A stretch of DNA of 64,000 nt from Schistosoma mansoni (lineage: Eukaryota; Platyhelminthes; Trematoda; Strigeidida; Schistosomatidae): positions 19,397,705 to 19,461,704 of the forward strand of contig NC_031497.1 in NCBI RefSeq assembly GCF_000237925.1, in the 5' to 3' direction. Positions 10,792 through 25,600 of this stretch are shown here, piece after piece. The number at the start of each line of letters is the position of its first letter. Position 1 is the stretch's first letter. A program made the position numbers and the translations under genes. The notes beneath the pieces are model-generated. The model was not told the DNA's origin and did not search any database. It saw nothing but the letters and a program-made list of their open reading frames with translations.

Positions 10792-11120
10792 CGATGTTGA
10801 AGATACCACCAGTATTGTAGTTTGGCAGCTCTTCACCAGTAACACCTACAATCGAATCGCGCCCACCCAGTTAAAATCAAAAGTCAGAAGCGAGGAGGTT
10901 CGAAGATATATTTGATTGGTTATCAATATATCGAAAAGTGACTGATCTAATCTGGCTAATGATCGTAGGAGATGCTTCCCATGCCGTTCTGTAAAGTGAT
11001 CTGGTACGGATGCATGACCGAACGCCTTCAGCTAAACGAGTCCACTAAAACTAATGTGGTCAGCATCCAATGTCGGACACTTACAGAGCTATTGATTTTG
11101 GGGAATTATTTACAGCTACA
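10792..11120 (+). repeat. dispersed repeat A, copy 2
   Basis: Second copy in the same orientation, 300-odd bp after the first. It starts near TGAAGATACCACCAGTATTG, which is also present in the copy near 35750, and ends with GAATTATTTACAGCTACA. It lies a few hundred bases upstream of the CCDC74 start codon. Confidence 0.78.
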
Positions 11121-11443
11121 ATGTACTAACTTTATCTATGAAAACTGATATCAAACAAAAATAAATAACTTCTTCATACATAGACTATACCGTTTGTGAG
11201 CCTACTAATTACAGGGTATTAAGCTCTCACCGCGATCACTAAAGAATCTTAGGCCTTATGTTACTGTTTTTGTTTATATTCTTCAAGGATAGTAGATTCG
11301 ATCGACTATGAGCTTTGGCTCACTAATTAAGAGGACGAATTCGTCCATAGGTTTTAAATCTAGGAACCTCAACTGGGAACAAGGATACAATGCATATGAA
11401 ATACTTAATCGCACTTTCGTTTCCGTAGACTGAATTCTTGACT
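11121..11443 (+). other. 5' flank of CCDC74
   Basis: AT-rich. An AG at 11427-11428 after a pyrimidine-rich stretch could be a splice acceptor (cis or trans) for the first coding exon, 15 nt before its ATG. An in-frame TAG at 11426-11428 prevents upstream extension of the coding frame. Confidence 0.45.
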
Positions 11444-11678
11444 ATGATTGTTCTTAATAATTTTCCTACCAAAACTGATGCACTTGGAGATAAGAAAGTT
11501 GAGACTATTATGTTCCCTTCCAGTAAAAGAGAAGCACCTGTTATCAGCCCTCCTAAACTAGATGACGACAGTCGTAAAGTCCTACTAGACAAGAGCATAA
11601 CTTTCCTACAAAAGCAGCATGAGTCCATGTTGAAAGGTTTGCATCAAGAGATTGAGTCCTTGAAAAGAATTAATAAAG
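11444..11678 (+). CDS. CCDC74: CCDC74 exon 1
   Basis: Starts at ATG 11444 and ends in phase 1 before donor GTTGTG, a weak site. Encodes residues 1-78 and the first half of the coiled coil. Confidence 0.8.
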
Positions 11679-14600
11679 GTTGTGGATATTTCGTATACTT
11701 CTATTTTTTCAGACTTGCAATATCGTCTGGTAATGTGTACGTGTTCTGCTGGCTATTCTGATGATTATTTACCACAAAGTTAGGCTAATCTTAATTGTAT
11801 GATGCAATAACTAGATAAAACCAAAGAAGAGAACTCCCTAAAACAGGAAATATCGATTTTGCGGGAAGATCTTGAAAACGAAAGGAAGAAGAATGCACGT
11901 TTGATGCAACAATTAGAGGAATTGCAAGTACCCCAGAATCCTGTCAAAGGGTAAGCATTTTCATCAAACGTTTGTCTTTTACTAAACGCCTTGAAATCAT
12001 AGTAGTGCTAATCCCCTATATTTTGTATTAAGACATCCGCTCACCTGTTTTTAGCATTTCAAAACCCCTTATAAAACATCACAGACCTACTTGACTATTA
12101 TTCAGATTACCTTATGGTTGAAATTTTTAACTGATATTTAATCACTTTTAATTGGCATACGTGCATTCTTTGCGGATCACCTTGATACAGCCATTATGAC
12201 ACAAGTTTATGTAGAATAGGTGGTATCATTGATTGCTTTGTATTGTTTTCTGGGGTATGTGAAGTTTATTTATTTATCCCTGTTTTTTGGTATTGGGATA
12301 GTAGTTTTAATCTTTTGCAAAGATTATTTTAGTATGCGAAGGTAGAGTAATTGTGAAGATTACCTTTCTTTTTTTCCAACCTGTAACCTTACTGATATTT
12401 GCTCCACCTATCTACTCTATCTGCCTCTTTGCTAGTTGAATCCATGTCGTCTATTTGTAAGTTATCACCTCATCCTTTAAAGGTGTAATCAGGAATGGAA
12501 CAGACTATTTAAGTTTTTCAGAATAAATATCAAAAGACTTTGGATTTAATCAGCTTACAGTTCCGTTTGAGTTGTATAACCTGTATACTCTACGTTTATT
12601 TGACCTTTCGAATGATCGGTTACAGAGGGACTTTTGAGAATGGATTATTATACTGAGTGGTATTTGTTGCTTATAAGTTGGATGACAAACTTGATAAAGC
12701 TTCAGGAGACTTAACAAGACATAAAAAGTAGGTAAATTAAATATATTTTCCTAACTTCAATATTAACACATTCAATGACCATTAAAAGTTTATTATGGAA
12801 AGCTGTTTGCACTCTGTACATTTACTCGGAGTTTGTTGTTTCCTTTAAACTGTAATAATCGTGGGTGGAAGTTCGAAACATCATGGATAGGATTTGGTTT
12901 CAAATACAACCCACTGAAAGATTATATTAATAATAAATTACAAAAAGCCTAGCTTTCTAATTTACCAAGTAAAACAATGATTTATGATGTACGTTTAGTT
13001 ATAAGTGTTAATGATGACAAGTCGGCTAATCCATTTCCAGATAGGATTCGAAGTCAGCATTGGATATTTGTTTTGTTAACACTTACTGGAGTACAGAAAA
13101 ATACATCAGGTATCTAACACGTCGTTTTGACTAATAAATAAGATTCTAGTCAAATGCAAAGAACAACGCTTCAACACTTCATTTCAAAAACATAGTCTGG
13201 TCCCTCTTTTGATATCTTATCTACTTACCATAGTACCGATTTCATTGTACTCACTTACGCCTGTTATCCCTCGTGGAGGAGCATAGGCTGCCCACCACCA
13301 TTCTCCATCCAACCCTATCCTGGGAAGTGTTTTCCAGTTCTTTCCAGTTAACATTCATTCTTTTCATATCTGCTTCTATTTCCCGACATAATGTGTTCTT
13401 TGGCCTTTCTCTTTTCCGCTTCCCCTCCGGATTCCAAGTTAGGGCTTGCCTCGTGATGCAGTTTGGTGATTTCTGTAATGTATGTCCTATCCACTTCCAA
13501 CGCCTTTTCCTAATTACCTCTTCAGCTGAAAGCTGGTTTGTCCTCTCCCATAAAACTGTCTGATAGTATCCGGTCGGTGAATGTTAAGCCTTTTGCGTAA
13601 ACAACTGTTTATAAATACTTGTACCTTCTTGACGATGGATGGATTTCATTGTATCATTAGTTTAAAAATAAACTTTTGTATCGCATTAATTTAAAACCAC
13701 TTATATTTTTTTAATGTTTCTTTACGGTAAGCGATAACTACTATTTTCCCACTTGGTGAATGATCTTATCTATTCTTTTCATTTTTTGTCATATCGGTTA
13801 CTGACGTCTGAGTTGAGTGATATTACTTCCTGAATTGAACAATCAGAAAACTCCATTATAATACCTTTTCCCTGCGTCTTCTACTTCGCCTATGGCCTAG
13901 AGTCCGTAGTATTGATCAATGTTACGTTCTGACGGACACTTAACCTTGAGTTGATGTAGTTATACTTCTGTCAGTCCTTCTATCCCCAAGAACGTCTCTA
14001 CCCTCAACCTTGAGTCAAAAAAGAAATCTCCAGCTAAGATCCTGTCATTATATTTTAACTACCCAACCCAGCTATCTAGAATGTATCTTAAACACTGAAC
14101 AGCTTATGTACACGATAAACTAGGTTACATTACATCGTAAAAATAGGTAACTAGTCATACACAGATGGGGAAATATTAATGGTGATAAAGATAATCTTGT
14201 GAATAAATGGACTGATAAGAGTATAACTACGTCAAGACTGAGGACTCTAAGCTATAGACAAAGTAGGAGACGCGGAGTGTTTTTATTTGTATTTAGTTTT
14301 AGCATTTATTAACCGAGACATACCCGTATGTAGACTGTCTCATCTGGATACTTACAAATGCATGTAGGTTTGATAATTTTATACAAAATCGCTCTTTAAC
14401 CATCACGCGATCAAAATGTTTCCAGGAACTGATCTCTATTTATTGATGTTGTTCATCGTGCGACAATTGTCGAAATCGTGATCATTACCTAATGGAGAGA
14501 GGAGAAAAGGACAACAAAGTTTAGCGCTATAAGCGCGCACACATAGAGAAGGTAAAAAATATGTGGACATCAACTTTGGTACCCAAGTACATTCAGCTGA

Positions 14601-17600
14601 TGAGTTTCAAGTAGGACGAGAGGCGCGTCCCAGCTTCCATTTCTAGATACATGCCACCTATTCCATACAAACTTGTTATAATGGCTATATCGAGGTAATC
14701 TGCACAGGATGCACATATGTCCACTAAAACACCGAATTCCAATTGAAAATGTGGCATACTCAAGTTTGTCTGTATTCGCTCACTCGTAGCTTTCATTTCG
14801 ATCGAGTCCAGTTCATTGTAACCCTACTCACTTTCAATCCAGCTTTGATTTGTGAATGTAAACAGATAATCCTTAGAATGTTTTTTCAGCTTTCATCAGA
14901 TTGAGGCAATGGTTTTTAAAAAGTGCAACTTATTATTTGACGAATGTTCTCTTCTAGTTTGATTTATCTTATGATTTCCAAAGTGGTCGTTTTAAAGTAC
15001 TAAAGTAGGTTTTACCCTATAGGGCCACCTACATTAGCACATTATTGTAGTAATTTTTGAGATTTTCGACTGAAATTATATGAGGTGAAGTAACCTATTT
15101 TTACTTTGAAAAACCTAATCTCATTATTTAAATTTCAACTTCGACTGACTCCTTATGCAATCCTATTACGATTTATAGGGAAAATATACATTTAGTGATT
15201 TAACTAATCAACTACTAATTTGTCTAAAATGAGTAGATATTAATCCAACCATCTAGTCACAATTATTTTTTCACTTGTACATATTTTACTCATTCACTTT
15301 GAAATGTAACTGACTTAGAATTGTTCTTTCATTAATAATAGCCCGTTAAACTAGTGGTTTTTTTCACCTTTTCATATTTTAAATTAGACTTCCAAGATTT
15401 GCGTGTAAAAATGGACGATTGTCGACGTATTCAGAGCAGAAGAATATTTCAAAGAATGATGAAATGTTCCAGAGTTTAAACAAAAGTCAAACTCACCATG
15501 ATAATAGTGAATTCTTAAAAGGATGTCAAGATGTCTCGAGCAAAAATACCGATGTAAGTTATTGTTGTTATTCTATTACATTGTTAATAGTATTTTATAA
15601 AGCACTGTAAATTATTATTAAGAAATTCAACTTTCATGAGTTTAGGTAACTCAGTGTATTGAATTTTAAAGTTCAGTTACATATCCTCAATTGTCCAACG
15701 AAAATACATCTAATAATTTTAGTGATAGATGTTTAATGGCCGAGAACTGTGAAGTTATTTATTGTACAACTTATGATACTGTGACCGAATAGAGGTATAC
15801 GCATTGCAAGTTTTTGATTACCTGATTTTTATAGTGATGCTTTTAAATATAATCAACAGCTCATGTTTCATTAAAATTGGTTAGAAACATGTATGTTTCA
15901 CTGCAAGCATGAAATTATTCACCATCTAATAAATACACAGTACTGACTTTAGTTTATTTCAGCTGTCATTTCTAATAAACTTTCAAGTAAATAAAACCTA
16001 GTTTATGAAGCCTATTTAAAATCTGTGTGATAACAAAGATATGTACATAATGCTTTAAAACCCTTTTGATTTATCACACAAGTCATGTCCATCAGACAAA
16101 TCAAATGTGCTTAGACAGAACTAGTGTATATGACATCCAATAACAGTCTTTTTACACTTTGTACTTACATGCCGTATATATGATATATTTTGTCTGCTTA
16201 TTCTTTCAAGTGTATAGCTACCGATTTCAAACTCTCAACATTTTAAACAAGGGATTCTGCTTTAACGAAATGTTTAAATTAATATAGCAATAAAGTCCTA
16301 TGAGATGGTGGAGAAGATTTGTAGCTCAGGTGGGTGATTTTGATGTTGGTTTGGTCAACCAAACCATCCAGCTCAGAGAACAAACCAACATAAAAATAAA
16401 GTCCTATAACTCACCCTACTAAATATCATCATTAATGGATAACAATAATACTAAGAAGGAAATAAGACCGTTAGAAGTAGTATTAATACCGATTAAAAAT
16501 ATGTTTTATTGATATGTATAAAATAAATGTTTTACTTTTCATTTGAAGATATATTACTCGTCTATACGTTAATTAGCCATATTTGTAATACAAAGTATCT
16601 TGAAGATGGTTTACATACAATAATGACTTCATCTGAATAATGATTGATAACTAGGTAAACCTAAACAATTGTGTCATTCTACACTGGAGTTCACAACAAC
16701 AGTACCCTACGTCACCATCAGGAATCGAACCTAGGACCTTCAAATCTTACGATGAACGCATTAACTTCAGATCACTGAGTTAGAAAATAATGGTTCTCGT
16801 TTTTAACGTCATTTGATGCAAGATATAGCTCAATCATCGAAAATTGATGACACCTGTCCCACTCTAAACTTGTCTGAACTCTACGGAATTTTCGCCATTC
16901 AATTATAGTTTTGAAAATACTCTTCCTGGAGTAAAATGATTAGGTAAGTAACTTAAAAATTAGTCACAGGATTCTAATACCAAGTATCGAAATCAGCAAG
17001 CTTATCAACTTGCATCTACCAATATCTGGATTATTTACTCCTCCTTCTAAGTGGCTATCTACAAAGCACTCTACAACAGAGTAAGTTTAACATGTACCTA
17101 ATTAGCTTTCATCGCAGAGGTTGGTAGATGTAGACCACCAGGCTTAAGTCCGCACAATTATCATCAGTAGTTGGAGATGTTGAGTAGCACGGTTCGAAAT
17201 CGATCATAGTAACGTAGATGCCTTCACTTATTCTTTTCCTCTTGACTTTAAGTTTTAGGATCCTCATACTTTTTACCCCACAAATTCATACTTTTAGGAA
17301 TGATATTGTCTGTAATTAATCTTCTCTATTACCACTAATATTTTTTAACACTTCTACTACTCTATTATTTGTCCTGATACTTCATCTTTGTATTTTTAAA
17401 TGATGTGACAACTTGAATTGATGCACATATGAGCCTAATTCTACGTTGTTTATAAAACTGACTAACTGGCTGAAATAAAAATAACTCAATCTTTCCATCA
17501 TACTGGGTGTTTTTTTTGAATTCCATCTTATTACTAGTATTATTAAGTCCAAACTGGGATAATATTCATTAAATACCATGAATTCTAATCTTTCTATCTA

Positions 17601-19610
17601 TGAAAAATTCTCAGTTCATAACAGACACAGTCACTGTAAATAAGAACCCGATTGCACCTACAACTGGAACATTATCAGTCAATAAACTTATACCAACCAC
17701 TTCTCATTCAGTTCCAAATAAATCATCAACAACGCTGAGTATACCAGGAAATAATTTATTGACAAAACGAAGTATTCTTCATTCGTATGATAATGAACAT
17801 GTTTTTGAAAAACAAGAAGAGGAAATAATCGAATCAAATGATGAATTAATCAATACACACTTATTACCATTTCGATTACCTGCATTAAGTCTTAGAAAAC
17901 CACTTATTCAAGCTTCACTGAGTAATGAACAATATAAAATAAATACAAACAATACAAAGCATTCACCTACACGTGGTTCATTAAAAAATGAAGAAACGTA
18001 AGTCTTTTATTACTGTTTTGCTTCAATATGTATGTATAGTTCCGTTGTATAATACTTTGGGTTTTCGCTTCATAATCGTTTCATTCCTGTATGACGTAAA
18101 CAGTTTATAAACGAGTAGTAGTGGTACTTGTATTAAGTAAGCAGATCAGTCTATGAATTTACTAACTGATGGTCTATGTAAAACGATTATGGTCTCCCGT
18201 GCCTCAACACTCAAAATGTTATGAGACAATAACTGAGGGCTGTTTGGTGCACTTTGGAATTAATTATAATAAAATCTTTCATGTTTAATATTTTTTTGAA
18301 TCTTGAATATCTCATCATTTCTATATATTTGTCTCCTACTGAATAAAATCCTTGTTGCTATTCAGTTTAGCACTTTCTTTGTGAAGGTCTTTTCAAGGTT
18401 AGTTTGATCTGTAAGTATGTTGGTGAATATTCCGTTCTAAAATAATTATAGCAGAACAATATTTCGACATAAATTCCAACGATCAATAGATATAAGATAC
18501 TATTTTTAAGAAATAAGGTCAAAATATATCAGTCAGTCGATAACCACATTGATACCAGGTAAAGGAAAAACTTTTCATGCATATAATCTAGAATTGAGGC
18601 TATGAGAATGGTGTTTAAAACTTGACATGTTTGTTTTATTCATGATATTGCCAGTTATTCTTCATCTTTTTTTACCAATATTCACTGAACTACAATAATA
18701 ATACCGCTCATCATTCATTTAATCGAGTTTTCCTTTCTAGGATATGAGATATATTTGTTACGAAACACTTAGTTTGTAGTTATTAAAAAAGTTTAATAAA
18801 ACAACTGCCAGGTGATTCTCACTTACAAGTGATATCAGATGCTCCAAGCCACTAAAAAACTAAGGAACACGAGTTGGTTGTTTCACTCTCTCCCAACATT
18901 CCTCAGTAGTGCGGTGCTATGATCTCCAAAGTACATGTTAAAACAAGACTTTCAAGCCTTGTGAAAATAGCTTAACTTTCAAACCACTAAGTTAAAAATT
19001 AATATTTCATATCTTTCACTGTTATACAAATTGACAGAATACCTCAAACACAATGTAAGCTTATTCATAAACAATTAAAAGAGATTAGAACCCCCATGGT
19101 TCAATCACTTTACAAATTAACAAAACATTTTTTTACATAACAACAAGCTCATTACTGTTCTTCAACTCAACTGTTTTACAAAAAACAAAACTAATCACCA
19201 TGACGATTAGCGTAAAATGAAAAGTATTATTCAGTAATAAATTGATGATTAAAAAAAACTAGATTATTCTATAATGTTCTCTTTTAACACGTGTATCAAA
19301 AACAAAATCATTTGTTGAACACTTAAATATAAAAATGATGATTGTATGTGAATAATATGACAGTATTTTCTTCTAAACAAAAAATATCATATGACTTATC
19401 AGATAAACCTACTAAAATATCATATTACGTAACAGATAGGATCAATTATTTCATAATTCAGTTTATTAGATGGTGGTTTGGAGAATTAAAATGCTACATA
19501 CCATTAGCATTTCACTGTTTACCGTAAAGGTAAAATTTATGGTTTGATTTCTTTGTAAAATTAAGAACTTTCTAAGATTGTTGGTTGTGGCGTATTCGTT
19601 AAGCTTGCCA

Positions 19611-19674
<64 letters not shown>

Positions 19675-22600
19675 TATTGGAATTGTATGCTCCGTCGATC
19701 ATATCAAACATCATTACATTAATGAGCGGTTCATTTGTACAGCGATGGTATGAGGAATAATTGAAGAGAAAGGGGGATATTTTCAAATACGAAATATAAT
19801 AGTATTAATAATAATAGTTTAAAGGCAAGATTACGATAAGGACAATATTTATTTCTTTTGTACACACAGTTCTGGCTCCAACTCATGGATAGCAAGAGCT
19901 TCTGCTGTTTTAAGGAGTTGGGCACAAAGAAATCTAGGTGGGTTTGGAAGAATTGCATAAACGACCTTAAAACCAGTCTGTGGATCAGGGGAGTGATTAG
20001 ATATTTAAAATGGACCTCCCAACCGCTTTCCTCTCACCTTCATAGAACCACACTGAGACGTGTTCTTATGTTCAAGTTAAAAGCAAGCGCTGGCTGCGAC
20101 CTATGTAACTTGCTCCACAAGAGCAGGTGAACTGGTAGATACACATAGAGGCGGCCAGCTGAGGAGGCTAATCCTTTACAGATACAGAAGACAAGTTTTT
20201 ACCAGTGAACGTTAGTCTCAGCTTTGCTGCATAGAACGTTCTTTTTATCGTTGCAGTTAACCGGTTTTTAATTATATCAGAAGTTTGATCAGGTGGTACT
20301 AATTACTTTATCAATAAATTAGTAGATTTCTGACCCACATCAGTCAGCGTTGCATATTTTGATAGAAAATGGATTTATATGACCAACACCTTTTTGAACC
20401 TCATAAATAAGGTTTATTTTATAATTAGTCAGATGACTTTTACTCTGATGTCATGGCGTATATATAATAGATTTCGAGAATTCCATTTTAGTTGCGTAAC
20501 ACTTTTTCCTTATTATTGTACTTAATGGTTTTCTGCTGACCATATACGATCACTTAGCATCGGGACATAGTACACGTGGTGTCAAGTCACCTAGGTAAGT
20601 AGCCGTATTGAAACTTGTTCGATAGAAGTCAATCAGCACTAAAGGACTAGACAAGCATGACATCGGTCACTACTTAATGACTAATTCATCATAAATATTT
20701 CAATACTGCAGAAGGTCAGTCGGTACCAGAGTACTTCAATGGTAGCGTATCAACATGTGAAGCTGACTAACGTGAAATTGAATCCTAAAAAGAGCATCAG
20801 TTCCCTCAAAGTTTCAGGTAAATCTTACTGATGAGTGCCAAATAGCATGAAATCTAGACCTTAACAGGATTTCTTACTGAGTACCTTCAACTATCTAAAA
20901 TTTACAGATTGTGGTCATTTGTGAAATTCAGAGAACGTGTTTTATTCGTACTGAGGACTCTCTCTCACGTGTGTACCCAATACTCTTATATCTATCACTT
21001 CAAATACCTACACATTCTTCACTTAGTTACTCAGTCCAGATAAACACTATTTCATTTAACGGATATAATATTCATTATGTGTGAGAGTTTGTTATCGCAC
21101 TTGATTCTTTTAACTGACAAACTTTACAACCTGTGTGAAAGTATATCTTCTTAATGATTGTGACTAACCATCATCAAAATCTTAACTAAAGTAAACTATC
21201 CAAATATCTCTTCTTTTTTTCTTTCATCCTTATTTTAAATCTTATTAACTCTTAGATTAATTGATATTAATGATTATAGTTTCTAGAAAAGAATGTAGTT
21301 CTCTATAAACGTAAAAATTTTTCTATTTTAATTGTTTATACTATTCAACTTAAACCTTATTAACTAACATACTCCAAAACCCATATACATATATATAGAT
21401 AGATACATTGAGAGTAATAAAACATTTCAATCTATCTGGTCTCTTGTTTCTGATCGAATATTTCTTTCAATAAGTTGAATCGTTTGTAAAGAAGGGGGTT
21501 ACGAAAAAAATTCAGAGAAAAATAACATGTCAATTGAGAAGATGACAAGTTTAATGACATATTGAGTGTAGTAATGAAAGGGCTTTCTTTTCTCTCTACA
21601 AAGTGTGTCTTTTGTTCAAACAGATCGAAATTCTTAAAATAAACTGATGAACTATTGTTTCAACTTCTTCAAGTCTTTTTCCTAAAAAGACAACTAACTA
21701 CTGATAAATCTTTCAAATCAAGAGATTTATTTTCATGTGTCTCTAAATAAGTATGAATATTTGTTTTTATTTGTGTATCTAGCACAGTGAGACTTTTTAA
21801 AATTAATTCACAACTCATTAAGATCAATAATTGCATCTGTTTTTTTTTTCATACTACTTATCATTTATATGAATTACCTAGAATTCTTTTAAGGAATTTT
21901 GAAGTATATCTGAATGGATAGTCACATTATTACTATTGTGAATGTAACAATTCATATGCTCACTATATAGGATCACTAGAGTATAGAGTTCACCGATGAG
22001 TAGTTCAATTTATTCCAGTCAGACCAATGACATTTGCGTTAATCAATAACGCAAACGACCACCACAACTACCGAAAAATCTTATGATCTGTTATTCTACG
22101 CGGCTTTTCTTAATCCCTATATCTGGTAAGAAAACTAAACCAAATTACCTTCGATTATTATGATTCGAAAACCCTGTTACAAGATCACAACGCCACTACA
22201 TATTGAAAATCATATGCAGTGAAGATTTATTTATTTGAACACATAAATATTGGTACAAAGAGACACCAGATACATATGCGCCACACAAATCTTATTTGAT
22301 TTGTGTGAGGGCTGTGATACTGCCCGGGTGCCCAAACCGAAGCAGGTGGTTTTCTTAGGGGGCCACACCCCGAGCCTTTGACCTTAAGGTCTGATCCACA
22401 AGGCAGTGGAGCATCGTAAGGAGATGCAGTCCCATGGTAGCCGGTGACTAATGATTGATTCATACGCCATTTGTTCCCTCAGGATACTGGAGCCCATGTG
22501 CACCATTGGTTTGGAATCAAGGTTTCCCAACTCCCCTAGGCGAACTATCCGTGTTCACCAACCCAGTTAAGGCGGCAGATATTCGCTTTTTGTCCTCTCA

Positions 22601-25600
22601 ATTTCGTATATAACACCCCCGCCATGAGTAGGCAGTGAGTAGGACTTCCCTGGCAGTGGCTATATACGCGTAGCCATATGAGAGCATTTCGAGAGGGAGG
22701 GCTGACTCTCCCCACTCTCGGCCGTACCAGGGCATTTGGTGGCCTATATAATTAGGCCATTTGTGGTAAGAAAAAACTTTGAGTAACAGGTACCAAGTTA
22801 ACTAAATAAAATTTGTGAACGGAAAAAAGATATCCGACCAGTTGATAAGCTAATGTTCACACTACTATGCCAGTACTTCCGTGTTAGATAGAACGAAACG
22901 ATACTAGTCACTATCCAACTCTAATTAAAACTTGTAACTAAATGGCAGTATCGGGACAATCTGCACTGTGTGGACATATGCCAACAAACTGGCCAGTTTC
23001 AGCACTAACAACAGAAGGATACAAACACTTGCAGAAATTATTTTTACTAGTTTATAACTATTATCAAAAAGTTTCCCAAAAACCATTAACTTTAGAGAGT
23101 TCTTCAAATATATTTGAACTAGGGTTAACCATTCTCTGTAAACCGTTTTTGAGGAGAAAAAATATGAATAGCTTATGGAATATTTAATCATCAGTATCAT
23201 TTAAATGATATTTTAATTTGACCGTATGGGTTCTTTGGTTGAAATCAAATGAAATTGCTAAAGCGTGTATTATATGTACTTAGAAACTGTTAATGTTTAC
23301 ATGACATTGTTGTTTGTACTACATGTATGATGATTAACTCATGAGATCAGCGACTATCAATCTACAGTATTTAGGGAGATAAAAAGCTTATGCATCGATA
23401 AACATCAGTCAGTCAGCTACAACGTAGGACCAGGCACATATATGCATCGGTCCAAGTTGCCATACCTCGTTAGCACAACAAGATGAACACCGGATTCATA
23501 GTAGTTAATTTAGTGTTGGTAGTAGTATATAAACTATAGGTTGTATATAAGGATATAGTACAGGAAGGAAGAGAGATATGAAGCAATTTTAGTCTCAAGG
23601 TTTAAGGAAAGATAAAGAGTGTATACACCTACGCCATTGTGATCGATTCTGAGCCATGTCACCTAGAGTCTCCAACCATTGGTTACGATAGTCACGCGGA
23701 CCCCAACCAGGTAGTCTGCATCTGCCAACATGGCTCAGGCTAGAAGTTAGTGACTTCAAACACTGATGCCATGTTTTGGTTTGGCCGCCCCTAACTCTCT
23801 TCCAACCGTCCCCAATACTAGTCATCATAGCGCGTCGTGGTAATCGGTGTTCAGGCATACGTAACACATGGCCCAACCATCTCAGTCGATGAAGATTCAT
23901 CACCTCATCAACTGATTTACCATCGTTACCTAATACCCTGCGTCTAACCTCACTATTACTTACCCGGTGATCCCAGCAGATGCGAGCAATATTTCTAAGG
24001 CATCTGTGGTCAAATACTAGTAACCTACGAGTATCTTCTACTCTTAATGGCCATGTTTCACAGCCGTAAAGTAGAACAGAGCGAACTGCTGCGCAGTATA
24101 CTCGTCCCTTAATTGATAGACGGATATCTCGTCTACGCCATAGGTGACGTAAGTTGGCAAAAGCCAAACGAGCTTTTTGAATCCGTGCTGAGATTTCATC
24201 AGACACCAACCCATTAGGGCTGATCAGACTTCCAAGATAAGTGAAGTTGTCGACGCGTTCGACTACTTCACTCCCTATCCTTAGTTCGGGTGTTGACGCA
24301 GGCCAGTCCTGGAGTAACAATTTACATTTGGATGGGGAGAAACGCATCCCAAACATCCTGGCATTATTACTGAGTTCCAACAGAAGACTCTGCATTTTGC
24401 CAGCGTCTTCACCAAACAGGACTATGTCATCTACGTATTCTAAGTCGCTTAGTGGTCCCCCTGGTAGGAGATCAATTCCTGTAGATTCAGTCGAAGAGAG
24501 TGTCATTTCCATCAACAGGTCTATAATGAAGTTAAACAAAAACGGGGATAGTGGACAGCCTTGACGTACACCACTTGAGGTTGTAAAATCATATGACAGT
24601 TCGCCATAAGCTCTCACTCGACTAATAGTGTTCGAGTAAAGAGCCTTTACAAGGTTTATGTACTTCTCAGGTACACCTTTCAATGACAGACACTGCCACA
24701 GAACCTCTCGGTCTACAGAGTCAAATGCTGCTTTCAAGTCAAGAAAAACTATCATTGTCGGACGCCGATAAGCGTATCTGTGCTCTAAAACTTGACGAAT
24801 GGTGAATATGTGGTCGATACAGCCACGACCAGGTCTGAAGCCAGCCTGATTTTCTCGTGTTTGCAGTTCACGAGTCTTAGTTAGGCGCCCGATAATTATT
24901 GAGGCTAGTATTTTAGATGCTATGTTAGTCAGACTAATCCCTCTATGGTTATCGCAGGATGATTTTGACCCCTTTTTATATATTGGGACAATCAGTGATT
25001 GTGACCAGTCGGATGGGATTACATCCGTCTCCCAGATTTTAGCCAGAATATTAGTCAACCTAATCGCTAAAATTGGACCACCATATTTAAAGACCTCTGG
25101 GGCCAATCCATCAGGACCAGCTGCTCTTCCTCGTTTCAGATTACCTATAGCCTTTTGAACTTCAAGTAGGGTCGGGGGGCCTACTTCAATGTTCGATAAA
25201 CATATGATACTATAAATCAGTATTTGAAGATATTAAGTGACATACAGAACTGTTTTTTGGTTGCGTTGTGATCGCTGAGCTAGGTAGTTTGATTTCATTA
25301 TCATTCGGGACAACATTTCGAGCACTGTTTTCATATAGAAGTGGTTTTTCCAGTTATTCTACATTTGTTTTATCAGTTTGTTCATACAGCCTCGTTTGTG
25401 ATTCTGTCTTACATCGTTTTGCTTTTTTTGCGTTGATTTTGACTGTCTGCCGATTGACCTCTGATCTGGAGACTGATTGACCTATTCCGTATGATTTATA
25501 GATTAAGTGTATATTTGTGAACTGCTAATTGACTGAGTGTCATGCCTCTAGGAATTCTCTGGCATCCTTGGAGTTTCTGCAATTCACAGACTTTATCACA

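Larger units (their letters stand above)
15554..17614 (+). other. CCDC74 intron 3 with SINE remnants
   Basis: Contains a collapsed foldback repeat (about 16306-16395) and a tRNA-like SINE head on the minus strand (about 16690-16815). The rest is AT-rich with nothing recognised. It ends at the pyrimidine-rich acceptor TTCTCAG (17608-17614). Confidence 0.5.
17998..22209 (+). other. CCDC74 intron 4, left part, SINE-rich
   Basis: Non-coding. Holds a degenerate SM-alpha-like repeat (about 18830-18995), a (TA)n run (19612-19674) and dispersed repeat B (about 20560-20890). The rest is AT-rich, with no gene recognised. Confidence 0.5.

Noticed and set aside
19466-19786. 106-codon open frame with alternating Ile/Tyr
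   Set aside because: It translates the (TA)n microsatellite.
20839-20845. CTGATGA as another hammerhead core in repeat B
   Set aside because: No stem II, GAAA or complementary stem I follows; the same word in the other copy (near 62048) also lacks them.
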